Both the position numbers and the translations under genes were made by a program. A stretch of 64,000 nucleotides of DNA from CBDCFV01 sp965261795 (GTDB taxonomy: Bacteria > Chloroflexota > Dehalococcoidia > Lucifugimonadales > UBA3495), in assembly GCA_965261795.1 (NCBI GenBank), contig OZ253476.1, positions 2,294,001 to 2,358,000 of the forward strand, given 5' to 3'. This document shows positions 10,603 through 21,091 of the stretch, piece after piece (position 1 is the first letter of the stretch; each line of letters begins with the position of its first letter). Below the pieces are notes generated by a model. It was not told the DNA's origin, searched no databases, and worked only from the letters and a program-made list of their open reading frames with translations.

Positions 10603-10652
10603 AACTGGACAAAATCAAGAACCTTCGTGTTGCGGTTCAGGTTGGCAGTGTA

Positions 10653-10682
10653 GGGAGGAAGTCCTTCGTTGGACTTCCTCCC
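10653..10682. terminator. Perfect 12-bp stem-loop between converging genes
   Basis: GGGAGGAAGTCC, loop TTCGTT, GGACTTCCTCCC. It lies between the module at 9.4-10.5 kb and the end of the minus-strand adhesin copy at 10730. There is no clear T-run on either strand. Its position suggests a bidirectional transcription barrier. Confidence 0.5.
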
Positions 10683-11395
10683 TCGGCCCAACTCTCCGTC
10701 CGTGCCCTATGCCCCACTTCCCAGCACGTCTACCGCCGGGCTATGCTCAGGATGAATGCCCCGGCTTCTCCACCGGTGGCCGGGACAGCGGCCTCGGCAG
10801 TGTACTCCCCGGCGGACAGGGTCAGGGTGACGCTGTTCAGCCCGGTATGGGCGCCGTCGTGCACCAGCTTGCCGTTCCCCCGCCGGATATTTCTCCGGTC
10901 TTCATAGCTGCCGTTGGGCGGCGTATCCCACCCGTTCTCCGGCGTACCTTTAGATACGAAAAGCTGCGCGTCCGCTGCCGACTCCAAGTTGATTTCCACC
11001 GTGGTCTCCTGGGACAGGGTGAAGTGGAAGTAACGGGCCAGGCCGTCCCGGTGGTGCGCCCGGCAGTCCGGGTCGTCCCACTCGCCGGCGTACTCCGCCG
11101 GCGCCGTGAGTTCGTTCAGGTTGGTGATGCAGGACGTGACCGACGGCGTTTCGTTCACGTCGGTCAAGTTCACCGTCACCGCAACGGTCGCCGCTCCACC
11201 GTTGCCGTCGCTGACCGCCACCGCCACCGCAACGGTCGCCGCTCCACCGTTGCCGTCGCTGACCTCCACCGCCACCGAGTAGGTTGACCTGGTTTCGTAG
11301 TCATAGGTCACGCCTGCTTTGGTTAGCAACTGACCCGTCGCCGCGTCTATCTCGAACGACCCGGCGTCGACTCCCGAAAGCGTGTAGGTTAGGGT

Positions 11396-11420
11396 GTCCT
11401 CGTCCTCGTCCTCGTCCTCG
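11396..11420 (-). repeat. In-frame hexanucleotide repeat encoding Glu-Asp
   Basis: Tandem GAGGAC units (minus strand) encode DADEDEDEDED, where sibling cadherin repeats have only DADED. It is a local slippage expansion that keeps the frame. Confidence 0.8.
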
Positions 11421-14400
11421 TCCGCGTCGGTGGCGGTCAGCGGCAGGCCAATGCTGGTTCACGCCGGGCTGTTCTCGGTCACCTGCCGCGTTGCGGATGC
11501 CCCTTCGTCGAAGGCCGGGGCCTCGTTTACGTCGGTCAGGTTGACCGTCACTGGGATGCTCGTGGAGAGGCCGTTGCCGTCGGCGGCGCTCACCAACAAG
11601 GAGTAGTCCGGCCTGGCCTCGTAGTCGTACACCACGCTGTCTATGGTGGTCAACTGACCCGTCGCCGCGTCTATCTCGAACGACCCGGCGTCGACTCCCG
11701 AAAGCGTGTAGGTCAGGGTGTCCTCGTCCGCGTCGGTGGCCGTCAGCGGCAGGCCAACGCTGGTTCCCGCCGGGCTGTTCTCGGCCACCTGCCGCGTTGC
11801 GGATGCCCCCTCGTCGAAGGCCGGGGCCTCGTTTACGTCGGTCAGGTTGACCGTCACTGGGATGCTCGCGGAGAGGCCCTTGCCGTCGGCGGCGCTCACC
11901 GCCAGGGAGTAGGCCGGCCTGGCCTCGTAGTCGTACACCACGCCGGACCTGGTTTGCACCTGGCCCGTGGGGCGTCAATCTGGAAGGATGCCACGTCCGC
12001 GCCGGACAGCGAGTATGCTGGCGTGTCGCCATCGGGGTCGGTGGTGGTGATGGGCGATCCCACGTTGACGCCGGCGGCGCTGTTCTCGGCTACCGTCAAC
12101 ACGGTGTCGATGTTGGCGTCGAAGGTTGGCGCCCGGTTGGGTTCCCGCTCCGGCGGCGGCCCGACGCCAATGGTAGTCTCCGCATCCGCCGACAGCCCGC
12201 CCGCGTCGGTCACCGTCAGCCGGAAGGTCAACTCCGTCCCCTCCGTCACGTCCGGGGCGGCGGTGATGGTGGCGGTGGCCGCGCTTGCGTTGGCGATGGA
12301 GACCGTGGGCGTTCCTCCCACCTGGATCCAGGCGAAGGTCAGGGACTCCGCCGTTGTCTCAGCGTCATTGCCGACGCCTTGCAACGCCACCGTCTCACCG
12401 GCCACCGCCGCCGTGACCTGGGCTGTGTCTATGGACGCCGTGGGCGGCGTGTTGGCCGGTTCCGGTTCCGCTCCGGGCACCGTGATCGTCATCGTGTCGG
12501 AATCGGACTGGTCCTCTTTATCGGTGACGGTCAGTTGGAACTCCAGCGTTGTCCCGCCCGCCGCGTCCGCCGGCACGGTGAACCTCGGGTCGCCGAACTT
12601 GTTGGCGGCCTGCTTGGACTCCTGTGGGTGGGTCAGCGTAACGCTGGGTCCCGACAACTGCGTCCACTGGTGGGCCATCTGGTGCCACCTGCCGTAGGGA
12701 TTCGTGCTACACTGGCCCTCCAAAGTCACCTGGCCCCCCGGCGCTCCCGTCAGGTCCGGCCCGGCGCAGGCCGTGGGGGCCATCGCCGACCGCGTTTGTC
12801 CGGAGAACTCCTCCCAGGCGGCAGTTCCGTCGCCGTTGCTATCCGCCTTCAGCAGCGGATAATTTCCGCTGCCTCCGAAGTCCCAGGGGTCGTCAGCGCC
12901 AGTGTCGCGGTTCAAGTCCACGTTCCAGTTGGCGTAGATGCCGGCGTAGTCCGTAGGCGCCTGCAGCTGCGCGGCAGTTCTGCCGCCGGCGCCGGCCGAC
13001 GGGTAGGCGTTGGTGTTGAAGTAGCTGTCCCGGACGCTGCCGCCGCCGTGGCTGTACCCGGCGACGCCATGCACGTATTGGGCGGAATCGCTAGCGACCG
13101 ACCCGATGGCATAGCTGGCGATGACCATGCCGGTGTTGTCGCCGGCGATGCCGCCCACCTTGTTGCCGCCGGAGACGGCGATGTTGGTCCAGGACGCAAC
13201 AATCCGGCCTTCGTTATCGCCCACCAGTCCCCCGGTTTGCCAGCCGCCGGACACCGACCCGGTGGCGAAGCTGGCCGCCACCAGCGCATCGCCGGACATG
13301 ATCTCACCGACCATGGCGCCGGTATCCCCTCCCCCTGAACCCGAAACCGCCGCGCGCTGCGTGTTGGTCACGCTGACGTTGAGTAGCCCCACGTGATGGA
13401 TGAAGCCCCGGCCGCCGAGACGTCCGAACAGACCGTAGTCGGTTCCGCGGCGGCGCAGGTACAGGTTGGAGATGGTATGGCCGTTGCCGTTGAATTCGCC
13501 GGAGTACCCCACACCGCCGCCGCCGATGGGTAGCCAGCCGAGACCGTCGTTCCAGTAGGCGTCGCCGGAGTCCGCGCGACCGTTGGCGTTGGTGTCGAAG
13601 TCCAGGTTGGCGGCCAGTTCGTAGCCGGCGCAGGTCGTCTGGCAGCCCAAGCCGGGTAGCGGGTTGGCGTAGGCGGTATGGAACTCGTTGGCGTCGGCCG
13701 GCTCGGGCTGGCCGTCGCCGTTCAGGTCATGGAAAATGGCGCGGAGCTGGGCCAGGTTCGCCACCTCAATCAGGTTGTCGCCGTCAACGTCATAGTCCAC
13801 CCGGGTATCCGGCAGCGACACGTCCACCGTGACCGTCACCGTGTCGGAGTCGGACTCGCCCTCCTTATCGGTGACGGTCAGTTGGAACTCCAGCGTTGCG
13901 CCGTCCTGCGCGTCGGCGGGCACGGTGAAGGTGGGGTCGCCGTGGGTGGGCTTGTCCAGCGTCACGGTTGGGCCGGAGAGCTGCGTCCATTGGTGGGCCA
14001 TCTGGTGCCACCTGCCGTAGGGGTTGCGGCTGCCCTTGCCTTGCAGGGTGACGCTTTCGCTCGGCGCGCCGGTCAGGTCCGGGCCTGCGGTGGCCGTGGG
14101 CCGGACGGTTTCCGGCACGACGACGGTTTCCGGCGCGGCGACGGTTACGACCATGGTGTCTGAGTCGGCCTCGCCCTCCTTATCGGTGACGGTCAGCCGG
14201 AACTCCAGCGTCGCGCCGTCTGAGGCGTCGGCCGGCACGGTGAACGCCGGGTCGCCGTGGGTGGGCTTGTCCAGCGTCATGGTTGGGCCGGAGAGTTGCG
14301 TCCACTGGTGAGCCATCTGGTGCCACCTGCCGTAGGGGTTCGTGCTGCCCCTGCCCTGCAGGGTGACGCTTTCGCCCGGCGCTCCCGTCAGGTCCGGGCC

Positions 14401-15106
14401 TGCGTTGGCCTTGGGCGGGGTAAAGTCCCGCACGGTTACGGTCACCGCGTCGGAATCGCTCTCGCCCTCCTTATCGGTGACGGTCAGCAGGAATTCCAGG
14501 GCCGCTCCTTCGGCGGCGGAGGGCATGGCGAAGGTCGGCTCGGCCAGCGTGTCGCCGCTGAGCGTCACCGAGGGTCCGGAGACCTGCGCCCATCGGTAGG
14601 CCAGGTCCCCCGGCTCGCCGTAGGGGTTGACGCTGGACGCGCCCGGGAGGGTGACGGTTGCGCCGGAGGGCGCCTCCTGATCAGGCCCAGCGTTTGCCGT
14701 GGGCAGGATGACTTCGGGCTCGGGAGCCGGCGGCAGCGCCGCCGCGACGGTCACCGTGAGGCGGAACACGAGCTTCTCGCCTGCGGCCTGCGCCGTGGCT
14801 GTGAACGAGGGCGTGCCCGTGTTGGGGCCTTCCAGCGCCACCTGCATCCCCGCGACCTGCTGCCACTCGTGCGCCATCTGATGCCACGCCCCGTGGGGGT
14901 TCGCGCTGCCGCGCCCATCCAGGGTCACGCGCTGGCCCGGCGACACCTCCCGGTCCGGCCCGGCGTTCCCCGTCGGCGGCGTGCCCGGCATGGCTTGCGC
15001 GCAGTTGGCGACGTATTCCGGGCGCAGAACGGCGGACGGGATGATGTTGTTGGTCCCCTCCTTGCCCTTGCCGTCGGTCACCGTCAGGTAGAGAGCCATC
15101 GCGGTG

Positions 15107-15195
15107 TACTGCTCCACCCGCGGCGGGATCCAGCGGACCGGAGCCTCGGACGTCCATGCCCGGTATGGTACTGCTCCACCCGCGGCGGGATCCAG
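15107..15195 (-). repeat. 27-bp duplication separated by 35 bp inside the adhesin pseudogene
   Basis: Bases 15107-15133 recur exactly at 15169-15195. The intervening 35 bp matches nothing else I can place in the gene, and together they shift the frame. The geometry resembles the 27/34-bp pattern at 19620-19768. Confidence 0.75.
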
Positions 15196-17869
15196 CCCTC
15201 GACCACCGGACCGTTGGTGGTGAACGTGGCCAGCACCTTCGAATCATCCCAGGCTAGGCGCCCCGTGGTAGTCCGGCCCATAATCCCGCTGGTCACACGC
15301 CACCGGTAGGATGCGATGCCGTCGCCGTCCGGGTCGCTGGAGTAGCTGACCAGCCGGAAGGTCGGACAGCCGTTGACATCGCCCTCTGGAGTTCGGATGA
15401 GCCCGGCCGACGAGTACGGCGCCACGTTGTGGTCCACCACCGTGTAGGTGATGTTGGCGCCGCCCCGGTTGCCCAGCGAGTCCTCCACGGCCAGGTGGAA
15501 CACCAGCGGCGTGTCCCGGTCCACCTGCGGCGCGGTGAAGGTGGTACGGGCCGCGTTCGCGTCGACCAGCGTCACGCTCGGCCCATTCACCAGCGTCCAT
15601 TGGTACGAGACGATGGGCAGCGTCTGGTCCAGCAAGCGGTGGCCGTACTGGAAGCCGCCGTAGCTCTGGCTGCCGTCCAGCTTCCCGTGGTCGCCCTCGG
15701 GCACGAATCTGACCGACCCGACCCGCGCATGGGGAATGGCGGTGGCCGGCCGGGGGGTCACCCACAGGCACTCGGAGCGCGTGGTCTCCGCCCCTTTCCA
15801 GTCCTCCACGGTGACGGTGTACTCCAGGCAGGTGCGCTTGGCCACGTTGGGGGCATGGTAGCGCTGCTTGTACACGTCCAGCACTTCCGGCGGGCCGCCG
15901 GTCTGCCTGAGCCGCCACGTTCGCAGGCCGGCGCCTTCAGGACCGGCTTGCCGTCGAAGTCGTGGATACCGTTCTTGTTCCAGTCCCAGTCCGAGTCGTC
16001 CCGGTCGTACACCGAATAGTACAAGCTGAACCTGTCCCCGGACGTGACCTGCGTGAGCTTGTCTGAGTCGTTTCCAATATCGTAGATAGGGTGGAAGTTA
16101 CGGTCGTCGTAGAAGTACAGTTCCGTCACCTTCGGCGGGCTGTTGGAGGAGATCGTGCCCGTGACGCGCAGGGACGTCACGTCGCCGCGGAACATCGCGC
16201 CCCGCAGGTTGCTGAACTCCAGAACCACGGTCTCGCTGTTCTCATCCACGGCGTCGCCCAGCACCGTCACCGTGACGCTGGCGCTGCGACTGCCCGCCGG
16301 AATGGTCAGCGTTCCGGGGGAGAGCGCCGCATAGTCCGCGCCGGAGGTCGCCGTGCCGCCGGAGACGCGGTAGTCCACCTGCACCGCCCGGTTGATCGCC
16401 TGCCTGAGCGTTGCCGTGAAGACCATCGGGGTGCGAGCGCCCGGATCGCCCTCGATCGTGTTCGGCGCGGAGACCGTCAGGGTCGCGTCGTCGTCGAGAA
16501 TCGTGATTGTTGCCATGCTGCGCGATGGGTCCACGGCGTAGCCGTTGCCTGCGACAATCGTGGCCGTCACCGAGCCGTTGCGCTCGTCCAGGGCATCGCC
16601 CACGGTGTCTAATTCATACGTGACCGTGGCATCACTGCCGGCAAAGACCGTGTCGAATACCACCGTATGACGGCCAGTGTTGACGCCGAAGTTGCCGGTG
16701 GCCGTGATGTCCATGTTCACCGTAACGCCGCCGGTGGGCACACACAGGGAAACCCTAAAGCCTGCCCTATTGCCTTCCGTGATCGTGGTGGGGATAGCGC
16801 CACTAATCCTGACCACCGGCAGCGCCACGGGCGCCCCGGGCGTGCCGGAGCCGGAGGCCGACCAGGAGCCGTGGCCGAGCGCGCCCCGCGAGCGCACCTG
16901 CACCTCGTAGGCGGTGTTGGTGGTCAGGCCGGTGATGGTTGCGGTGGTTCCGGGTTGAATCTGCGGCCCGTCGGTCCAGTCCGTGGTTCCGCTCTCCCGG
17001 TAGCGCACGTCGTAGCCGGTGATGGGCGCGGGCGGGTTGGAGGGCGCGGTCCAGGAGACGTTCAGGGAGGTGGTGGAGGCCGACGTCACTCTGGGCGCGG
17101 CGGGCGCGCCGGCGGCGCGGCAACCAGTGACACCGCCACCGCCTGCCCGGCGCTCCAGCTCAGCCCCGGGTTGGGGAACTGGAAATCGCCGTTCGAGTGT
17201 GGGTTGGCAAAATCTAACGGGAACGATACGTTGTCCAAGCGCAGGATGTAAGACCCGCTAGACGGATGGATGCTGAGTCTGTAATGGAGCACGTTTGCCG
17301 TCGTGTAGTAGATCCCATCAACATACCTCTGGGTCCCCGCGAATGTGGAGGCGCTCGGTTCAAGCTCACCGCCGCCACGAACGGGATGCGGGTCAAAACC
17401 GGTGGTCGGCAGGCCTGTATTGAACGTCCCCACGATCATCGTGCCGGAGAAGACCGCGCCGTCCACTGTGGTGGCGCCGTATCCGGACGCCGACCAGTCG
17501 CTGTCGCCGGTCGAGTTGGTGGCCCGCGCCTGCACCTCGTAGGCGGTGTTGGCGCTCAGGCTGCCGATGGTCGCGGTGAGGAGCGTCTGGTTCTGGGGCC
17601 CGGCGGTGAAGGCCGCGCCGGAGCCGGCCACGCGGTATTGCACGTCGTAGCTCGTGATAGCGGAGCCGCCGGTGTTGGCAGGCTCTGCCCAGTTCACCAC
17701 CAGGCTGCTCGCCGTGGGCGTGCCGAACGTGGGGGCGGCGGGAGCGTCAGGGGCGACGGACGGCGCGGCTGCGTCATCGTCGGTCACCGTCACCATCAGG
17801 TCCGCGGACAGGCCGGCGTAGTTGCTGCCGGTTGCGCTGTGGCTGATGGTGGCCACGCGCTGGTTGCCG

Positions 17870-17924
17870 GGGTTGCCGGGGTTGCCGGGGTTGCCGGGGT
17901 TGCCGGGGTTGCCGGGGTTGTCGA
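17870..17924 (-). repeat. 9-bp tandem repeat encoding Pro-Gly-Asn
   Basis: Consecutive copies of a 9-bp unit (GGTTGCCGG on the plus strand) encode a run of PGN triplets in a Calx-beta region. The frame is kept, and the run is probably a variable linker. Confidence 0.8.
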
Positions 17925-18280
17925 TGTCGTCGTTGTCGATGGTCAGGGTGACCGTCTGCGGGTCTTTGCTGTTGTACATCTGGAAGGTCAGGCTTTCCGG
18001 CGACACGGTGACCGTGCCGGTGTCGCTGCTGGACAGCGTGACGGTCACCCTGGCGTCGGCCCGGGTTCCCAGGGCGACGGTGTAGGTCGTCGTGCCGTCG
18101 TCAACCGTGTAAACGTCCTCGGCGACGGTCACGGACGCCGGGGTAAAGATGATGCGGGGCGTGTCGTTGTCAACGATAGTGGCGGACACGTCCACGTTGC
18201 CGTCGGCGTCGGCGTCGGCGTCGCGGAGCGCCGCGCCCACGGGGCTGTGGAAGCGCAGGTTGATGGTTTCGGCGTCTTCA

Positions 18281-19036
18281 ACGGTTGAACAGCACGGCAT
18301 GACATGGCGAGACTACTCGGTCACGGCGGACAATCCCAATAATGCCCACAACGAAGAGTACATTAAGAGGGAAATACTCGGCCCGCGCATCCGGCAGTCT
18401 AGCTGCCTGGTAGTTTACGTATCCGAGAAGACAAGGACCAGCGACTGGGTAGATTGGGAGATAAAGTACGCGGAGAAGCTGGGAAAGAGAATCGTCGGGG
18501 TAAGGGAAAGGGGCGCAAGAGATGGTGAATTGCCGGAAGCCCTTGACCGTTACGCGGACTCGGTAGTTGGCTGGGACGGGGAGAGCATTGTCAACGCAAT
18601 CAGCGGGATATTCAGCCAACAAAACCGGCTGGTCTCCCGGGAACCGGCGGGACGAATCGCCGCATTGGATCCACTGGACGTGCCCGCACGGCTGAATGAA
18701 TTCAGGGGCATGAAAGACGGATGGCTTAATGGCGACGGGTTGGCCCCTCACCATGCCGGACTCGAATGGCTGGCCAATGCCTTTGCATCTCTTTATCCTG
18801 CCAACGGGCAACTTCCCTACATCTACCCCACGCCCGAAGGTGGAGTGCAATTGGAATGGTCTTTAGGACCGAATGAGATAAGCCTCGAAATAGACCTGAC
18901 CAACCACACCGGTGAATGGCATTGTCTTGACTTGACCACGGACGCATCGGAAGCCAGGAATTTGGACATGAACAATTCCAATGCCTGGAATTGGTTGGCG
19001 AACCAAATCCAATGGCTGGAGTCGAAGCGAGCGTGA
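18281..19036 (+). pseudogene. 5'-truncated TIR-like (DUF1863/ThsB-type) protein fused to a GGVQLEW-type domain
   Basis: The first ~110 codons match the TIR-like gene at 20605-21081 almost residue for residue (TWRDYSxTADNPNNAHNEEY, SSCLVVYVSEKT, DWVDWEI), but the N-terminal strand (VFISHKHEDDDG) is missing because the copy starts abruptly against the adhesin pseudogene. The frame continues without a break into a second domain (GWLNGDGLAPHHAG, YPTPEGGVQLEWS). That domain is the first member of a widespread, uncharacterised two-gene pair whose second member follows here with a GTGA overlap. TIR-like domains of this class bind or cleave NAD and signal in Thoeris-type phage defence. The likely catalytic glutamate in WVDWEI is present. 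Function as a defence effector is inferred; the copy is probably dead. Confidence 0.7.
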
Positions 19037-19414
19037 ACAGCCATACCCTGCTCCTGCGTCATGTACATCCAAGCTGGATTCAGCAAGACCGAGTTACTTC
19101 TCAGCTTTTTAAGCCGACTCCAAAAGACAAAGGGATGGTTTCAGTGTACGACGGAGACCGGATAACACCAGTAGCCTCGTGGAGTCATTTTACGAATCAA
19201 CTCGGTTTCAATTCGACTGGCGTAATGGCTGTTACATTCCAGGAATGCCGCAGCCACCGGATACTAGGTTGTGTTGACATTTGGTTATAATGGAAATATG
19301 TCAAGACTTGAACTCTCTCCAGATAAATGGACCAAGATTCTCCAGTCCTTGCGTAGCCGCACCGAACTGTACGTCGGTCAGGAAGAAGAATGCCGACGTT
19401 TTATAGAAGCCGTC

Positions 19415-19439
19415 CCCCGGTCGTAGCCGGGGGCAGGCT
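19415..19439 (+). repeat. 25-bp mini-hairpin inserted in the transposase gene
   Basis: CCCCGG-TCGTAG-CCGGGG stem-loop followed by GCAGGCT. The expected coding sequence GAA GCC GTC CTG TGG ATC is interrupted exactly between GTC and CTG. A related sequence with the same CGGGGGCAGGCTCTG edge lies at 22028-22054. Confidence 0.65.
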
Positions 19440-19619
19440 CTGTGGATCGACCGCTCCGGCGCCCAATGGCGACTTCTTCCAGCCGGGTATGGGAACTGGA
19501 ACAGCGTCTACAAACGATTCGCCCGCTGGAGCGACCGGGGTATCTGGGAACTCCTGCATCAGCATTTGGCCGACGACCCGGATATGGAATACCTTATCAT
19601 CGACAGCACGGTGGTCCGG

Positions 19620-19768
19620 GCCCACCCCTGCGCTGCGGGAGCGCCCGCTGGAGGCCGGAAAGCTCACCCACCTTCTGGGGGCCCACCCCTGCGCTGCGGG
19701 AGCGCCCGCCCAAAAAGCCGCTGACCTATCTCGAGATGATGGCCCACCCCTGCGCTGCGGGAGCGCCC
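19620..19768 (+). repeat. Three 27-bp repeats at an exact 61-bp period
   Basis: Repeats at 19620-19646, 19681-19707 and 19742-19768 are identical and contain a GCGCT/AGCGC palindrome. The two intervals are 34 bp each and unlike one another. The repeat encodes the conserved AHPCAAGAP of IS5 transposases, so the repeated unit is native gene sequence and the intervals are extra. Confidence 0.85.
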
Positions 19769-20604
19769 CCAAAAGGGCGGCCAAGCAGCCCAGGCCCTGG
19801 GACGGAGCCGCGGCGGGTTCAGCACCAAGGTCCACGTGAGCGTGGATAGTCTGGGCAATCCCTTGCGCTTCATCCTGACTGGAGGACAACATCACGCAGG
19901 CCGAGGGGCTGATAGACGGTTATGCAGGTGAGTATGTGCTGGCTGACAAAGGGTATGACTCCCAAGGGTTTCGCCAGCACATTCTGGAGCGGGGCATGAC
20001 GCCGGTGATTCCCCCACGCTCCAACCGGAAGCAACCCTGCGACTACGACGCACATTTATACCGGGAGCGTCATCTGGTCGAATGCTTCATCAACAAAATA
20101 AAGCATTACCGCCGTATCTTCTCCCGGTTTGAGAAGTTGGACACCAGATACCTTGGCTTCCTTCATTTCACCGCCGCTCTCATCTGGTTGAGGTGAAATG
20201 TCAACACAACCTAGTTATCCCTGACCCGAAAGAGTTTCAAGAACACGTCCTACTGGATTTTAAGACATTCTCCGGGAATCAAAAGGATGCTTTGGCCAAG
20301 AGACTCACTCAATATGCCCGTGAACGTGGATGGCTATACCGTCCATGATCCCTGATGGGTATCTGAAAAAACCATGATGATCTTCCACACCCACCTAACC
20401 TGTAAGTGTTCCGGCATCCCTTGGCTCGGCAATGTGCCGAAGTGCTGGAAAGTGCACCGGATAAAGATGCTCTTTCGCGAGCGGGCTTACCAGAATGCAG
20501 ACGGGAACGGAGAGTTGCTGTCTTCGACACTATATTAGGGACTTGCGCCCAGACTGAAATTTCTAACCTTGTCGTGCTCATCGAGAAAGGGAGAAAGTTA
20601 AGAA

Positions 20605-21081
20605 ATGCCGGAAGAAATCAGAAACGTATTCATCAGCCACAAACACGAAGACGACGACGGACTGGGCGACCTGAAACGGTTAGTTGAACAACATGGCATG
20701 ACATGGCGAGACTACTCAATCACGGCAGACAATCCCAATAATGCCCATAACGAAGAGTACATCAAAAGGGAAATACTCGCGCCACGCATACGGCAGTCTA
20801 GCTGCCTTGTGGTTTACGTTTCCGAGAAGACAAAAACCAGCGACTGGGTAGATTGGGACATTGAGTATGCGGAGAAGCAGGGAAAGAGAATAGTTGGAGT
20901 ATGGGAACGGGGCGCAAGAGATTGTGAATTGCCTGAAGCCCTTGACCGATACGCAGACGCGGTTGTTGGATGGAACGCAGATAGCATCATCGACGCAATC
21001 AACGGTAATTCCAACGAATGGCGACATCCAGACGGGTCCAAGCAGGACTACCGGGCTATTAGGCGATATGCGTGCCGATGA
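20605..21081 (+). CDS. TIR-like domain protein (DUF1863/ThsB type), 158 aa
   Basis: Complete single-domain protein: beta-strand start NVFISHKHEDDDG, the TWRDYS and NAHNEEYIKREIL segment, SSCLVVYVSEKTKTSDWV, GKRIVGVWERG and a W-x-x-PDG tail. This matches the MTH538-like TIR fold used by Thoeris ThsB, which makes a nucleotide signal from NAD after phage recognition. At the expected catalytic position it reads WVDWDIEYA, whereas the truncated paralogue upstream reads WVDWEIKYA, so the glutamate is replaced by aspartate with a glutamate two residues on. AGGGAGAAAG precedes ATG 20605. No ThsA-like gene is near; the next gene is Nmad2-like, with its own GAGGTG site straddling this stop. Defence is the likely role, by inference. 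Confidence 0.8.
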   Translation: MPEEIRNVFISHKHEDDDGLGDLKRLVEQHGMTWRDYSITADNPNNAHNEEYIKREILAPRIRQSSCLVVYVSEKTKTSDWVDWDIEYAEKQGKRIVGVWERGARDCELPEALDRYADAVVGWNADSIIDAINGNSNEWRHPDGSKQDYRAIRRYACR

Positions 21082-21091
21082 GGTGAATAAA

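Larger units (their letters stand above)
10730..18280 (-). pseudogene. Decayed paralogue of the giant cadherin/PKD surface protein
   Basis: Read on the minus strand, N to C: Calx-beta (~18280-17780), FN3 (~17760-17450), unique segment, FN3 (~17110-16830), Calx-beta repeats (~16800-16150), PKD-like domains, a GLUG-like insertion (~13780-12780, with VGGIAGDNTGMVIASYAIG), REJ-like domain, cadherin repeats, and the same C-terminal cap as the 1-9268 gene (DRRNIRRGNGKLVHDGAHTG in both). The frame is broken near 17110, near 15920, at the duplication 15107-15195 and by a one-base deletion near 11968. A TGA replaces a GGA glycine codon at 11459-11461. The 5' end is cut at ~18280, where a plus-strand TIR gene begins. 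Real decay and sequencing error cannot be separated here, but the 5' truncation is structural. Confidence 0.8.
19298..20196 (+). pseudogene. IS5-family DDE transposase, broken
   Basis: Recognisable from segments in different frames: LELSPDKWTKILQSL, WIDRSGAQWR, NWNSVYKRFARWSERGIWE, the first catalytic region IIDSTVVRAHPCAAGAP, GGFSTKVHVSVD, VLADKGYDS and the C-terminal RRIFSRFEKLDTRY. Three lesions are visible: a 25-bp hairpin insertion at 19415-19439 after codon GTC, two extra copies of the 27-bp AHPCAAGAP-coding segment with unrelated 34-bp inserts (19620-19768), and a frame slip just after. The element would need a transposase supplied in trans. Confidence 0.85.
19268..20210 (+). mobile_element. 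IS5-family insertion sequence (943 bp)
   Basis: Perfect 15-bp terminal inverted repeats, GTTGTGTTGACATTT at the left and its complement at the right, are flanked by CTAG on both sides (19264-19267, 20211-20214). This matches the YTAR target preference of IS5-group elements. The insertion splits the LLRxVHP-family gene, so it came after that gene. Its transposase is itself broken. Confidence 0.92.
19033..20348 (+). pseudogene. Partner protein of the GGVQLEW pair (LLRxVHP family), split by an IS
   Basis: GTG 19033 overlaps the preceding stop (GTGA). The first part has the family hallmarks LLRHVHP, VTSQLFKPTPKDKG, SVYDGDRITP and GVMAVTFQEC, and runs into the IS at 19268. After the IS (from 20211) the same frame resumes as VIPDPKEFQEHVLLDF and ends ARERGWLYRP at 20348. 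Removing the IS plus one CTAG copy restores a continuous gene of ~120-125 codons. The family always accompanies the GGVQLEW protein, in my knowledge of it, and has no assigned function; the pairing suggests a toxin-antitoxin-like or defence role, which is inference. Confidence 0.75.

Noticed and set aside
14257..15309. Plus-strand open frame of 350 codons inside the adhesin pseudogene
   Set aside because: It is antisense to clear PKD-type coding sequence, and the translation is repetitive and Arg/Gly-rich.
19620..19768. Possible small CRISPR array (27-bp repeats, 34-bp spacers)
   Set aside because: The repeat encodes the conserved AHPCAAGAP motif of the surrounding transposase, there are only three units, and no cas genes lie anywhere in the window. 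Reported instead as unusual duplications.
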